A stretch of DNA of 64,000 nt from Epiperipatus broadwayi (GCA_028023455.1 JAQFVV010012672.1:186001-250000), one strand, 5' to 3'. Positions 10,905 through 25,100 are shown, counted from the first letter of the stretch. Notes: a model not told the origin generated them from the letters alone. Translations and numbers: made by a program.

Positions 10905-13900
10905 TATATACTAAATCAATCATCATTTAAGGCTCAAATAAATCTATCATCATTTAAGGCTCAAATACAGTGATGCTTTCTTTCATTTTCAGCTACATCA
11001 TGTCATAACCACTAAAAGAGATATTGGATTTATTGATTTTGGATTCATCCATACACAATTAGAATAACACTAGATGAAGCACTAGATTATATATTGATAC
11101 TGCTCTTTAAACACTAAAAAAATGACCCTAATCATATGGCCAAACTAAGCTCATAGCTAAATAAACCATCATGTAATTCATAGTTTCAACAGGTTTAAGG
11201 AGACTTCTTCATAAATGCATGAAACAAATAAAACTTTTGAAAAGGAGAAAATGAATGTTCCTTCCTGTGTATTTAATTATAAAGATAAAATGCATACTTT
11301 TCTACTTTTAGATCATATATCCTCTCTTTGAATAAGAATTAATATTACCATGTGGATTATCAGGTACAATCTAATTTCTTTCCTTAATAAATGGAATCAG
11401 ACTTAATATTATGGATGTTTAAACATAATTCTTAGTGGCACTATATCATTAATTTCCACTTGCAGAAATATTCAATTCTAGAATATTTCTGCTCAGGCAA
11501 TAGCAAGTAAAATTGCATAAATCTTAAACTTTCCTTTTGCAATCTACTCTTGATGCACTTTATTAATGCATTATTCTCATTGTTTATCTGCATTTCTTCT
11601 AATTTCATCTTAACATTCAGAACACTGAGCAGAAAACCATGATACATCTGATCCATGACAAATACTCCTGGTCACAATGCTTTGCTTTAATTAAAAAGTT
11701 GGATTTCCTGGTTTCATTCCAATTTTAAGATAGCTATAGGCAAATTGGTCAAGAATGCAGGATTTTCAAAATAATAAATGTCTGGTGAAGTCAAACTAAT
11801 GAAATAGAGGGAGGTTTGATATATACCATTCTCATTTCTACCAGCCATTGTTCAAAATTAATACTTTCTATCCTTTAATCTCATTTTAATCATGCATTAC
11901 CTATTCTGAATTTCAAAAACAATTCTACAGTTATGGATCTGATTTGCCAATTTCACTGACTCATATTTTTCTTTTGGCCAAAGACTTGCTGTGGATATAG
12001 ATACAATCTGATGTGGAATTATCTAGCAACCAAAAAACTGCTGTAAGGCATACTACCTTTTCAACAACCATGTGTGGTCAGTTTATATCATAAAGATATT
12101 CAAGGGTTAGTGGATCAAATGTCATAGAATGGTAATGCTTGATAAATCTCAACATTCCTATTTCATGGTGAATGAATTTAAGGAATTTAACCATTAACCA
12201 CAAAAGACAACTTTTATCCATCACCCATTGATGTATCTGAATTCATTTACATCATTTCTAGGCCACTGCTACCATTCCTGTAACAGAAGTGGCAATAAAC
12301 ATCAAAGTTCTGCAATTAGAAATAATGATTTGATTTTCTTTTGACCAAAGTACTTTCATGTCTTGTTTTAAAATCAACTGGCTTATGTTCAACCTCTATT
12401 CATGTGAAACCTTTCCCTTCTTTGGCCTAAAGAGTTGCATTTAAGAGTTCCCTACTAATATTGAGATCTGCATCAATGGTGATTCCAGATGGGCTGATGC
12501 TGATATCTTTTTAAGCACACCACTGAAACCCTCCTATTTTATTTTTTTACTCTTCTAAAAAAGCTGGTCTTGTACAGGATTGGTACTTGAATGCCATCTA
12601 TTTTCAAGGCAAATAACTACAGCAGGAATCATTATGCAATCTTAATGGATTCTGATAAATACAAGCGTGCAATAAAAAGAAAAAACAGGCATAATCTATT
12701 ATCTAATATAAAATAAATAGACATTTAATTAAGGGGATAGTGGTGGTTATAGTGATGGCAGTAATTGAATGGCTTTATTGCTGGTGAACTCTTAAAAAGT
12801 TTAAATGCCAAAACGGACAAAGCTACACATGATCTATGGACCTTCAGCTTCAGAGTTTGCCACTCTATGATTGTACCAAATCATGTATGGCAATTAATTC
12901 AGTCATTCAAGAGAAATAGTAAATAATATGCAAATAATGAAAATAATTTTATATATATAATTTTCAGTAATGCAGCTTACATAGCAATGCTATTGGAATT
13001 TCAAATGAACGAAATTAGTACCAATAACAATTATAATTGGGTAGAAATTATTTTATTTTTCCACTGGCATCAACTCATGCACAGATATAAATTATTAATG
13101 TGAAAAGATTAATTGTATTAATAATTAGATATGCTTAAATTTAATCTCATTACTTTATTAAAAAATAATAATAATAAATTGTCAATAATAGTATTTTCCC
13201 CAGTGTTTTGCATTGTTTTCTATAATAATGCAAACATAAATATAATTATACATAAAGATGAAATTAGAATTAAGGTTTTAAGTTTCCTGTACAGATTTGC
13301 TAATAATCATGTGATATTTAGTGGTTTAATTTGCTAATGATGTGCTTAATAAAATATATATTATGGGATAAAAATAAAATGAAATAAATTAAAAATATAA
13401 AAAATTCATGCTAGAAGGAATTGATCAGGAAGTTACAAAGCAATTGAGGGTTTTTAATTATTTGATAAATTAGCAAACTAATAATAGAAATACTGAGGTC
13501 ATAAAAAAAATTGGTTGAGGATTGTGTTGACTAAACAGGTTTTAGTATGATTGGGCACTCTTCTAAGAGATACTAAAATTAAATCACAGAAATTGTAGCA
13601 ATTACGAAAAGGTGAGAAGCTTTAAAGCTATATGTGTGAAAAAGAATGGAGAAGATTAATTAGAAAGATATGATCGATAATGTAAAATTATTGAAAAGGA
13701 ATACATTAAAAAAATATTAAAAGAAAAAAAACTAGTTTAAAAATGTAGTTACAGAAAGAAAAATTTATGAAATATATTTTTTATGATGAAAAGGTCTTAA
13801 GAAAAGAGAAAAATGAAAAAATTAGTTAATGATCTTGAAGAATAGAATAAAAAACAAAGAGGCTTGGAGAAGATGGTCTGTTTGAGATATGGATGTTTGA

Positions 13901-14023
13901 AAGGAATGAAATTTAAAAACACTTTTTAAAGATATCTGGGGAATTTCCCAGAAAACTCTGAATTCTTTGTAAGTAATTGGTTATTGAATACTGGCTGGAA
14001 AACAGATATCTAATATTTTTAGT
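10905..14023. other. AT-rich intergenic DNA
   Basis: A small 27-bp tandem duplication (TCATCATTTAAGGCTCAAAT) lies at 10913-10965, next to the retrozyme array. The remainder has no recognisable gene, RNA or element. Confidence 0.6.
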
Positions 14024-14541
14024 TATAATAACTGAAACACACAGACTTATTATATACCTGTGTCTATATATATAATATATAGGGTATATGAGCACAGACT
14101 TTCACACGACCCACCATTCTCCACACTCTCTCATAACACTGATACACTTGAACCCATATATGTTGAAAAAGATAAGTAATCACCAATATACATATTTCAT
14201 GCTAAACCAGGAATCATCAGTTGGTCCAGATTACCATCTGTACACTTAGATGCTATAAGTGCTCAGATATACATTAAGGTAGCCAATCCTCATACTTTAA
14301 TGGACAGGCTTCAATCTACTCCATACCCCAACTCTTCAACCATCCATCCAATTGAAAATCTGATGATGGAATGCTCAAAGGCCACCCTGAGGCCAAGATT
14401 CTTGTCACACCCATGTTGACCTAAGGTCAATCTGACCCCACATGCACAGGACAATCCACTTAATACATATACAAGGGATGGGCAGACATCTCTACTATAT
14501 AATAACTGAAACACACAGGCTTTATTATATACCTGTATCAT
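14024..14541 (-). mobile_element. retrozyme family F, one unit plus short terminal direct repeat
   Basis: A non-coding element of about 0.5 kb. It starts and ends with the same roughly 40-bp block (AATAACTGAAACACACAG... at 14027 and again at 14501, period 474 bp), so it is 1.1 units of a tandem or circular sequence. A complete hammerhead core is on the minus strand at 14182-14225. The homologous element at 46.15-46.69 kb has the same organisation, and its left boundary sits at the same base within the unit. A fixed 3' end with variable 5' ends on the minus strand fits reverse transcription from a defined start on a multimeric or circular RNA. Confidence 0.7.
14182..14225 (-). ncRNA. type I hammerhead ribozyme, family F, core intact
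   Basis: Minus strand: stem I ACCAA (14225-14221), core CTGATGA (14220-14214), stem II TTCCTGGTTTAGCAT with one internal mismatch, GAAA (14198-14195), short palindromic stem III (A-TATGTA-T), cleavage nucleotide A14187, second stem I strand TTGGT (14186-14182). All invariant core residues and the A15.1-U16.1 pair are present. The three-pair stem III with a two-base loop is typical of ribozymes that work best as dimers in tandem transcripts. Confidence 0.75.
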
Positions 14542-15600
14542 AAAATAACTGTCTATTTGGAAAGATGCAGCAAGATTAAATTATACTGCCATTTTTATCA
14601 CAGTTGATAGAGATTCTGTTCAAAGAATATTATACATATGATTTTGCTTTTTTTCTCTTTAGAGTTGCTCAAAGTTGATCTACACTAATGTAAAACACTA
14701 CTACACTAGTTGCATAATTGAAGTACTGTGATCAAATGATATCCAATCAATTTTATTCCTGAGTTTATACTAGTGGTGAAAAACTAAATCATAATATGCA
14801 AATATGCTTTGAAGGTATTTATGTATTAGTCCAACAGTGAAATTTTGGTCTTCATTAAAATCATTATGTTTATCTATGATTGCTAAATATTTGATAGTAT
14901 TTAATTAAGTAAGTAAATTTAACTTTCAAACATAGGTTGTTGAAAATCTCTAGAATATTTTTGTATCTACTATATATTCTTTATTAACTTCTAGCTACTA
15001 CTGACTAGCTTATGCTTTAAATATTGTCATCTTTTGCCAGTCAATAAATTGACATTAATACAGAAAGGGGAATGGTTATTTACAACTTTGTTAAAAATGA
15101 TTCTTTAAATCTTTGAAAGCTAAATTTACTCCATTAAATAACTAAAATGTACTGTCAAATATTTAGCAATCATAAATAGTTATAAGTAATGAAGATTAAA
15201 ATTTTATCTCCTGAACTAATATATAAGTACCATGTACCAATTTGACTGGTTGGTGTAATGGAATTAATATAAAATTTATATTATTCTTATATTATCAATA
15301 ATTTTTTCAAGCTCACAATCTATATGGCAAACATAAAAGTAAAAATAACTTTTAAGCAGGCTTTTCAACACGTTTCTATAGAGGAATAATAAAAAAGAAA
15401 GCATGGTCTTTCACTATACTTTGATAACTGTTGGATTGCTGATAATCTATGGTCTAGTTAGTATAGATAGACACCCATTTGCTGGTGAATATTGATATGC
15501 TTAAATAAATTGTCTAAGAACCAACTACATAAAAAAAGATTCAAATGCTGATTAAAACTGATTTTTTTAAGTTTTTTCTAATTTGAACTTAAGATCATAG
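14542..15600. other. intergenic DNA
   Basis: AT-rich sequence without a recognisable gene or element. Confidence 0.55.
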
Positions 15601-16545
15601 GTAGAGCAGATAAATACAATACTGCCATTGGGTTTGGTAAAGAAACTAACAGTATTTTCATATAATAAATATGATGTAGCTAGAATAGTATGGAAGGGAG
15701 TTGCAGTAGCAGGGTTAACATATGGTAATGATGCAGAGAAAGTACAAAGGGAAGTAGGAAGACATGCATTAGATGCAGAGATGTGGACAGCAAAGGAGGC
15801 AATTCAAGGAGAAATGGGATGGTCAAGTTTTTATATGAAAGATGCAAAAAGTAAAATGAAAATGTTTGGTAGGTTGCAGTTTATGGATAGTAAAAGAATA
15901 GCAAAAATAGTGTTCAATTGGGTTATGAGTGAAGGGCAGGTAACAAGATGGGTGAGAAAGGTAATGCGGTATGCGAAAGATTTGGATAAAGAATTTATAT
16001 CAGTATACTTGTATAAAAGGTGGGATTATTGTGTTAGGAGGATTGTTGAGTGTTATAGTGGTAAGGAATGGGATAAAAGAATAGAAGTATTAATAAAAAA
16101 TAGGGAGTTGGAGAGATGGAGAACTAGTATGGAGGGTAAGAAGAGTTTAAATATATATAGAAGTAAACGGAATATTGGATGTGAGTTAATTTATGATAAT
16201 AGTAAGGAAAGTAGTTTATTATTTAAGGCTCGAATGGGATCCCTGTCAACAAGAGAATATACATGTAAATAGAAAACCATGGATAAATTGGTGTGCAAAT
16301 TGTGTAAGGAAGGTATAGAAAATATTAGGCACCTGTTGATTGAATGTAAATGCTTGAAAGCAGAAAGGGTACAGATAATGAAGTTATGGGGGAATAGACA
16401 TGAACAATGTGACTATACAGAAAGTGAGTTACTAGTTTTTATGTTGGGTTTGCGAAGAGATAAGGGGGATTTATATATAAAGGCCATAGAGTTGACAAAG
16501 ATTATGTTGTGGAAATGGGATGGGGCAGAATATGGGAAGACTTAA
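15601..16545 (+). pseudogene. LINE ORF2 C-terminal region with zinc knuckle, one in-frame stop
   Basis: A 3' fragment of a non-LTR retrotransposon ORF2. It begins with residues like the thumb/connector region (IVWKGVAVAGLTYGND, then AEMWTAKEAIQGEMGW and FGRLQFMDSKRIAKIVFNW). It ends with a CCHC-type knuckle, LVCKLCKEGIENIRHLLIEC. The frame is open from 15628 to a single TAG at 16270-16272 and then continues in the same frame from 16273 to the stop at 16543-16545. One base change accounts for the break. The RT palm motifs are missing, so this is a 5'-truncated copy. A much more decayed relative lies at 52.4-53.1 kb. The clade is uncertain. Confidence 0.7.
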
Positions 16546-18229
16546 GAGTGGGGAATGGAGAATAAAATGGCTAACAGGTTTATCTGGGCATAATTGCTGA
16601 GATAATCTTGACTTCGTTTAAGGAGAAGCCAAATACATCACATCACATTCCACAAGACCTTTCTTTGCATATATATATATATATTGTACCTTTTTGTTTA
16701 GGTAAGGATGAATTATTTAGATCAATTTACTAGAAAATTTTAAATTTCAAAGCTAAGTAAGGGCATGATGTATATAATGTGTTGAGGATCTTTTAAAAAA
16801 TCTAGTTAGAGCAAATAAAAATATTTACTGTATAATATTATGTTAATATTTTAAAGAAAACAGTTAACTTAAGATAAATTATAATATTGTATGGTTGGGA
16901 AAACTGGCCATAATAAATACTGCATTAATAGGTCTTGTAAATAAATGTTTAAAGTAAATTTTAAAAGTAATAACTTAAAGTTGAATAAATAGACTATTTA
17001 ATAATAATAATTATATTTAATAATTCTACTTAAAAAATCATTTAATTAAAAGTGATAATATGGGAGACAAGTGCATATTCGATTTTATAATATTAAAATA
17101 ATTATTCTAAATTTTGCTATAATATTGTTTTTATGTAATATTTTGTAAATTAAATCATTTATTTTATTTTCAGTTAAATTATGAGCGTTTCATTTATTTT
17201 TATAAATCACATGACGTGTAGAGATATTCACACGTGTGCTTGCGGAATTTTTCTAGTAAAGTTGCAAAACTGTTTTAAAATTCTAATATAAGATTTAAAA
17301 ATAGTATATTTGTCTATCCCAAAATAAAAATAATATTAGCTGTTATAAATATTAAGTTGGGTTTTTAAAAATGAATGTAATAAGTAAAAGTAGATTTTTA
17401 TTTTGTTTTAAAAATAACTACATTTTAAAAGAAGGCCAAAAGTAATAATAAATATTATAATATGATTTTAAAGTTATTTAAAGTGTTAGGTATGTGTAAA
17501 TAAAATATGAAAATTAACTAAGAATTAAATAATATAATAAATAATAAATATTTAGTAAATTATTATTTATTTTTAATTTTAAGGCTGCGTTTTTGGCCAG
17601 GGAAATAAGCAGACCATTGTTTAATTTAACCAATCAAATGTGTAGTTTGCTTAGGTATAAACCAGGTGCACAATTATTTTTCAGGGTACTACTACTGTTA
17701 TTACTATGACTGCAACTTCTATTGATGGAGTAAGTTATATTAAACAACTTAATCTCTGGTAATTTACAGTTTTTAAAAATTAGGAGTACTTGTAATAGTC
17801 AATTTTATTTATTTTAAAATTCTAAAAGAACATACAGTAATTTATTATTAAAAGATCGTGTAATCAGAGATGCGAGGCTAAAAGCTAAGTAATTCCTTAC
17901 TAACCAATTTATCAAGCCAAATTTTAATGTCGCATTAAACATGAATCAACCATTGTTAAATTTTAAATTATGTAGAAAACATCAAAATTATGATGTTTCC
18001 ATTGGGCATAAAATGTTGCCTATCGTAATAAATAATCTTTATTTGCTATGGAGATTAGTAAGTTGGACATCATGGGAAAAATTTAAGAAAATTTGCCAAA
18101 AATGGAAATTAAAAAATATGAAATATTTTATTTAAAAAGCTGATTTAAAATAAGATAGCAAATTTTAAAAAAGAAACTTTTAACTTGGCAGAGAATTATT
18201 TTAAGACGCTGAAATATTTCTTTATGAAG
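16546..18229. other. AT-rich intergenic DNA
   Basis: An (AT)n run lies at about 16670-16684. Short open frames exist (for example 17941-18135), but nothing is recognisable. Confidence 0.55.
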
Positions 18230-18317
18230 AAATATTAAATAATAGATTTTTTTTTTTTTTTTTAATGTTGCAAGAAAATTTATTAATACAAACAAACAAA
18301 TTTACAACATGAAGAAT

Positions 18318-21300
18318 CTAAAAGTCTACATAGAATATTGCAGCATTGTTGTTTGAGGAAGTTGACGAAATATTATCAGGGAAATTACCCAATGACCATG
18401 TTTCATGATGTAATTGTTCTTGAGTAAAAAGTCTATCTCTGTTTTTTATATTATTAATAATAGAGATGAAAATATTTTTAATTTGACTTCCATTGTTATG
18501 AAAAATAATCTTACATCTTGTAAGCCACACAGCAAATAAAAGAAATATTGCCATCCTAATGAGAGAGAATGTTCCATTTTTGATAGCTTTATTAATAGAC
18601 AGTACAATTTTATTATTATCCGGAATGCACCCAATTATAAATAGTCTCAGTTCCTGTAAGAAGGAGCACTCAAAAAAAATATGTTGCAAAGTCTCATCAT
18701 CTTTAAAACAAAGGCGACAATGAGGACCAATTTTCCTGAGTCCTCTTTTCCATACTAAAAAATAACTTGTAGGTAGGGAGAAAAGATTAAACTTTAAAAT
18801 GAAGTCTCTATACTTTGATTCAAGATTCCATCGTTTACATTTTTTAATTAGTAATTTATTATTAATATTCAAAAAGGTTTTAGGAATAGTTTGATTGTTG
18901 TTGATCAAATTATAAATTTCCCAATAAGACTTTTTATTTTCTAACGTTTGTGCAGAGAAATCAAATAAACGTGAAATATAATTCTTCATTTTTAAAATCC
19001 ACTCTCCAAGAAACGGAGGTGGAGTGTCAGTTGGTTCAAAAGGAAGACTTTTGTTTATTTCCAATAAACTAATATGAATTGATCTTAGGACAGCAAGGGC
19101 TCTCTGTACGTAAAACACAGAAGTAGAATGAAGACTGAGTCCATTCTGTTCTTTTGGAGTTTGTAGTTTTTTTAAACTAAAGGCAACACATTTTCCTCTC
19201 CATAAAATTTTAGAACAAATAGAATTAATGCTATTTTGAAAAGACTTAGTAGGTTGAATAAAAGGTAAAAAATATAAAATCTTTGGGAAAATTAACATGT
19301 TAAGAAGTGAAATTTTTCCAGGAAGAGATAAAGAAATGGCAGATAATGATTTTGTTAGATCTTTCAATTTCTCTAAAACTGAATTTTGAATCTCTCTCCT
19401 CATAGCACTTTTTGACAAAGCAATTGGAAAACCTAGTAACTTTTGAGGTTTTGATGTAAATTGAGATGGAAATATAGATCCAGTTTTAATTTTCCATGAT
19501 GATGATTTGGAGAGATTCAAATGCAGATTGAATTTAATTGAATAATTATCTAAAATTTGTTGTAGAGCTGAAAGATGTTTTGCAGATGGAAGAAATACAG
19601 TAACATCATCAACATATGAGATATGGTGTATTTCTTCATTGAGGGCAGGCACAAAAATACCTGGTAATTTCCTTTCAATTTCAATTAAAAGCGGATTAAT
19701 ATATGTGATAAAGCAGAGAGCTACTAAGAGGAGAGCCTTGCGGAATAGACAAATGAGGTCTAAAACCATGACCAAGTCTACCATCTAAAGAAGTAAACAT
19801 GCATCGGTTTAAAAATAAATTTGCAATGATTTTAATATAAACTAGTGGGACAGAATATTCTAATAGTAAATTGAAAAGTGTGGAAGGAACAACCGAGTCA
19901 AATGCTGATGCAAAGTCAATTTGCACCACAACAGGTAGAGATTTTCTATGTGTTCTAACATGTTCTACCAGGAGAATAACACGACGTATAGCTTCACTTG
20001 TTGAAGATCCTTTTTTTGCATATTGATGTACTGAAATGTGAGAGTACAACTGATCTTGAATTTTATCTTTAACGATTGATTCAATAGATTTTATAAGCAG
20101 AGGTGTCATTGAAATTGGACGAATATTATCAAGTGTTGATGGAGTAATCTTTTTTTTTAATGAAGGGAACCAGAGCAATTGGATATAAATCTGGAATAAA
20201 TTGAAAATCTCCTGCTAGAACATCTATAAGTTTGTGAAGTATAGGAACAGTAAAATAACTAAGATGCATGAGAACAAATTTAGGAATCCCATGTAAACCA
20301 GGATGAATACTTTCAGGGTATGTAGTCAAACGTTGAATAATAGTATTTTCTGTGATGTTATGTTGCTCTAATGAAGCAGATGTATTCCAAAAGTTGCCAA
20401 TATCAAAATGATGAGCTTGAAGTTTATTCTTAAAAAAATCGTCAATTTTATCAAGCATAAAAGGACCACCATAATTAACGTTATTTACTGAAATCATGGT
20501 AGGAGTTGGCCACTTTGATCCACCAATGGCCCATCTGATATAGCTTCGAGTCCAGTTATGTTGACCATTGATAAAAATTTTAGCTTTCTTTATTGCAATA
20601 TATTGTGCGAGCACTCTCTGCTTATCACGATATTAAGTTTTGAGATTAATAATATCATTAATATCACCATGCGTCCAAGAAGGATGACTGATTTTAATGG
20701 CAATATCATCTAGCTCTCTAAGAAGACGATTAGGTCCCTTAGTTCTCTTAGTAATCGTATTAATCAGAGAACTAAGGATACCCACAAAGGCAGACCATGC
20801 ATGAAAAGGAGATAAGGAAAGAATATTTATTTTTCGAAATAGAATATACGCTTCTGAGAAGATCCATTCCGGTGTGTCTGCTTTATTAAGTAAGCGAATT
20901 GTCCTGAGTGAGTGAGGTAATAAAAATCCTGAAGCAGTAATATTTAATGAAATTAATAGAGCAAGATGGTCTGAAAATGGAACAAATTGTAATTTAGCTT
21001 CTAGATCATGATGTAAGTCAGGAGTATAGTAAAATAAATCAATGAGAGATTTATACTGACGATTGTAGAATGAAAAGGAATTTTGAGGAAAAAATCCTTC
21101 ACCACACAAAAACAATCTATTAAGTAAAGGAAGATATTTATAATTGAATTTATTATAATCCATATTAAAATCTCCAAAACAAATTGCTGAAGAAGAAACA
21201 TTAGTAAGCAATGCATTAATTTTATTAATGTTGGACAAAACAATATTTTTGTCATTAGGAATATACATATAAATTATGATTATTTGCATATTTTCAATTT

Positions 21301-21595
21301 TAAGATCTAGAATTAAAAGTTCTTTATTTAAGTAAAGAGTTTTACAATGATTGAAAGCAAATTTTTTGTTTATTAAAAAAGCTACACCTGCGGATGGAGA
21401 AGTAGAGAATGAATATTGAAAAATACCATATTTTTCCATAACTTGCTCAATTCTATAATCAGAGTTAATATGAAGTTTTGTCTCAGACAGACACACCAGA
21501 TGAAAATTATTTGTATTAATCCATCTTTTAATTGAAAAAACTTTGCCAAGAGAATTGAGACCCTTGACATTTATGCCTGCAATATTGAAAATCAT
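18318..21595 (-). pseudogene. LINE ORF2: endonuclease + reverse transcriptase + CCHC knuckle
   Basis: From ATG at 21595: the APE-type endonuclease shows LSETK (Glu38), CFGDFNMD (141-146), SLIDLFYYT (183-191) and FSDH (207-210), all catalytic positions intact. A TAA at 20635-20633 interrupts the frame, which then continues in the same phase to about 20147. There a run of A's (sense strand) causes a frameshift. The RT palm follows with NIRPISM, VQIDFASAFDSV (motif A) and IPQGSPLSSSL (motif B, near 19730). A second frameshift lies between about 19750 and 19700. The last frame has HHISYVDDVTVF (motif C, 19616-19605), LNLSKS, KLLGFPI, SLPGKISLLNMLIFPKILYF and a C-terminal knuckle CRLCFKDDETLQHIFFEC. 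The PKILYFLPF...PKEQNGL signature points to the L1/Tx1 group. About 1,090 codons in all. Confidence 0.88.
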
Positions 21596-21598
21596 TGA

Positions 21599-22155
21599 TT
21601 ATATAATATCCTTGACCAATTCCACTTCTTCAGCCCAGTTTAGTGAATCTGACAATTGATTATCTGACCACTTAGTGATAATAGTTGAATGCTCTGATTG
21701 AGTAGGCAATGCTACAGATGTTTCAGAATCATTAACAAAACTTTTAGCTGGACTAATAACATCTGTGTTAAAATGAGTTGAATCCGAAACCAATTTTAAA
21801 TCCTTTTCAGATAAACGAGACCGTTTATTCTCTTTTCTTCTTCTTAAGGTAAACGATGGCACAATTGTAATATTATTCGAAGCCAATGTTAAAGCATCAT
21901 CAGATGAAGAATTATCTAGATCCTTCTGTAAATTTGAAGAATCTAATGTTTTCCTCTTAATCTTACCTATATCTAATTTCTCATATCCTAAATTGGTAAG
22001 ATTATCAGATTTCTTTGGAATTTTATCAGAAATATCATCAGTAGATAATGATTTAATCATTTTATTTTGAGAAAATATAGGCAAAGTATCCAGGGTGGTA
22101 GTAATTGATGTAGAAATATTTTGCTGTATATTATCTTCAATTTGTTTTTGAAGTA
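21599..22155 (-). pseudogene. LINE ORF1 (5'-truncated)
   Basis: An open frame runs from the 5' edge of the insertion (about 22155) to TAA at 21601-21599. The visible part is polar and basic, rich in S, K, D and N. It has a cluster TLRRRKENKRSRLSEKDL but no zinc knuckle or recognisable RRM, so RNA binding is only inferred from its place before ORF2. No methionine codon near the truncation can be defended as the true start. It stops just before ORF2: TAA, one codon (TCA), then ATG in the same frame, an arrangement that could permit termination-reinitiation. Confidence 0.6.
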
Positions 22156-22176
22156 AAATATTATATAATAGATTTT

Positions 22177-25100
22177 AAAACTATTATAATAATTTTAAAG
22201 ATATAAAAAAAATTAAGATCGTTAGCAGAATGCTTCATATCGTATTAAGAAGAAATCTGTAAAAGGAAGTTAATTATCGTATACAAAAGGTTTTCTGAAA
22301 ATTATTTATGGAAAATATTTTAAACCACGTAATAAAGACTGATGAATGCTAAGTTTTTTGTTGTTGTATCAAGGAATACAAACCGAAGGGAAATCTGGAT
22401 AAAAGTAGCAAAAACTTTAAAATTATTTTATTGCATAATATTTAGAAGTACTTTCAATATTTTATTTAGTGAAGAATGGAATTTATGAATTGTTTTTAAA
22501 AAACTTTTAGAAGCAAAGCAATGGTTACTTAAATTAATCCAGATATTATTATAAAGTTAACTTACTGTATTTTTTGTTTTGGAATTGTCATACATTTTGT
22601 TAAAAGTGGAACCATCGGAGCATGCATGTCAGTAAAAGTTTTGTTAACAAGTGTTGTACCAGGAGAAAAGACACTTTCTGTAATGAACTTTTTTTATCGA
22701 GGGAAAAAAGAACATTTCATCTCAAAAAGTTTTTAATGGAACTTTGTAAATATAATTTTAAATTATTTCTTTTACTAAAAAAAATAATATTAATGCTTAT
22801 TCACAGTATAGAAATAGGGAAGGAACATAAAAACATTAACCTATTTACTAACTTAGTGATTAGATTCTTATTAAAAATCTTTAATAATTTTTTTAAAAAA
22901 AAACTTAATATTATTTTGAAAGTATGATAATGTGGAATAAATGATAATTTGTAATGTTTTATTTAGTTCGTGATCCAGAAACATCAATTAAGTAATCGCC
23001 AGTGGAGACATATTATTTATGGTAACAATTGTAAGAATATTGATGATTTTATAATGTATTTTATTATTTTTTGGTGTGGATGTATGAAAATGTATATGAA
23101 AAACACGATGCATACACACAGTTTATAGTTTATTTATTCATTTTTTTAAAAAAATATGCATACTTTTATTTATATTATAAGTATATTTTAATGTAAGGGA
23201 AATATAAGTATATGATTCTATTATAACTGAATTTAGTGTTTATTTTAAGTGAGTAAGGTAGTAAAGTGGTATATCGATACAGATTGTTTATATTTCTGGG
23301 TTTAAGAGTGATTAAAAAATGATATAATCTTTTCTTATTGATCAGTTAGATTGTTATTTATACGTGAATTTATTTATTGTTATAGAAATGTGGGAAGAAT
23401 TTAGCGTGTAAGGTGATAGATCTCTAATGATAATAGCTTGGTAGTAAGTTAAATGAAACCGAGATAATATTTTATGTAGGATTTATTTATATTGGAATAA
23501 GGGTAGTTAATAATAATGGTTATGCAAGTATAGATGACTTAGCCCTATAGCTTGTATATGTTCATGGCAGTGTTTATGTGTGTTGAAGTCGAATGTTCCA
23601 TAGAGCTGAATAAATAGCCTGGACATTATATTTAGTAGTAGAGGTTATTAGACAAAGAAGTCATACCTCATTTATTATACACTGTTACCATGATGATTAT
23701 TTGATAGAGGTACTATTGAATTAAAACTCTAGTTTATTCCATATACCTACCTGTTTATTTACTATCAAAATTTCTCGGATTGCATCGTGAAGGATGATAT
23801 TTAAAATATGAAATGATGAATAAGTTTGAAGTGCGGAATTGTTATTGAAGAAGATAAGATAGGTTATATTATTTTTAAGTAAAGATAGAAATAAATGCAA
23901 AGAGTACAAGAATCTAGTTTGTCAGTAAAGAATCATAAAACTTTTCATATTTGAAATTGATTGTTATTTATTACAAATGAATAAATGATAATTAAAGTGG
24001 GTTTATAAAGATGTTATTTAATTATTAAGTTTTAAAAGACTTAATTATGATACATATTTTTACAAGTAAAGGGATAAAACTAAATCGTGTTTTTGAAGAA
24101 TATAAGTAATCATAAGTTTGTACAAGTTATTCTATAATAACAATACATCAGTATGTACATTCTATTTGACATTAAAATTAACGATTAGTAAGAAGTCTAG
24201 GTGAATTGCTATGATATTAATGAAAGTTATTCACATTATTAATAAGTTGGGAATGACTATATGAAATAATAAAATTATTTTTGAAAAGAACTAAATAATA
24301 ATAAATTCATATTGAATTAATTAACTTATCTTATATTTTTTTTTAAAAAAACTTACTGACTTAATGAAACTTAATGGAAATGTAATAGAGATACTATGAT
24401 AATATTTGTAATAATAGATTTTTTTTATATATAAAACAACATTCTGTATTCCATATTTTATTTTACTTAATCTATTTTTTTTTGGGGGGGGAAAGTACAT
24501 AAATGGGAGTAAACAAAGTTCATGAATGTTGTAAATAATGTATATATTTTAGTGTTAAGTTTGTTAATAAAATTTGTTAAGTTTGTTTTATAAACTTAGG
24601 TGTTGACTCAATTTTTCCACATCACAATTACATAATTACAGATAATTTGAATTAAAATATAATATTTGCACAACATAAATAAAACTATTATTTAAGAATT
24701 GTAATATTTTATTGATATGGTTTTCTTTAAGAAACTTCATTTATTATAGTATTATTATGGTCATAGAATAACCATAAAATATTTAGACAGAATTATAGTA
24801 TAATTTTGGTTGCCACATATTCTCAGATTATAAGATCATACCACATATTTATTTAAGATGCCCTATGGATGATAAAAGATTACATTATATTATTATTATT
24901 TATTATACATGGTTAATATTACAATAAAAAAAGAGATGAGATTAAAGTATACATTGAAGACTATTATTATTATTTTATTATTATTAGTATTAGTCAGATG
25001 TAGTTAGGAATGATATTAAATCCCTTATCATGCTTGATTACAACAATTATAATTGCCTGGAATTATTTTAAAAGAACCTGAGATTATTTGAGCTAGATTA

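Larger units (their letters stand above)
18230..22176 (-). mobile_element. L1/Tx1-like LINE insertion with 21-bp target-site duplication
   Basis: A 3.9-kb minus-strand LINE bracketed by a direct repeat. Positions 18230-18250 and 22156-22176 agree at 20 of 21 bases (one A/T difference). On the element's sense strand it ends in a poly(A) tail, seen as the T-run at about 18247-18263. The 5' end (near 22155) lies inside the ORF1 reading frame, so the copy is 5'-truncated. Contents in sense order are ORF1 (partial), endonuclease, RT, and thumb plus zinc knuckle. Only one in-frame stop and two frameshifts interrupt ORF2, and the duplication is barely decayed. It is the youngest-looking LINE in the window. 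Confidence 0.9.

Noticed and set aside
14362-14400. CTGATGATGG on the plus strand in family F, looking like a second hammerhead core (also at 46498)
   Set aside because: No GAAA, stem III or UH follows at the right distance. The real motif in this family is on the minus strand.
22622-22927. 101-codon open frame at 22622-22927
   Set aside because: Its composition is typical of chance frames in AT-rich DNA, with no recognisable motif.
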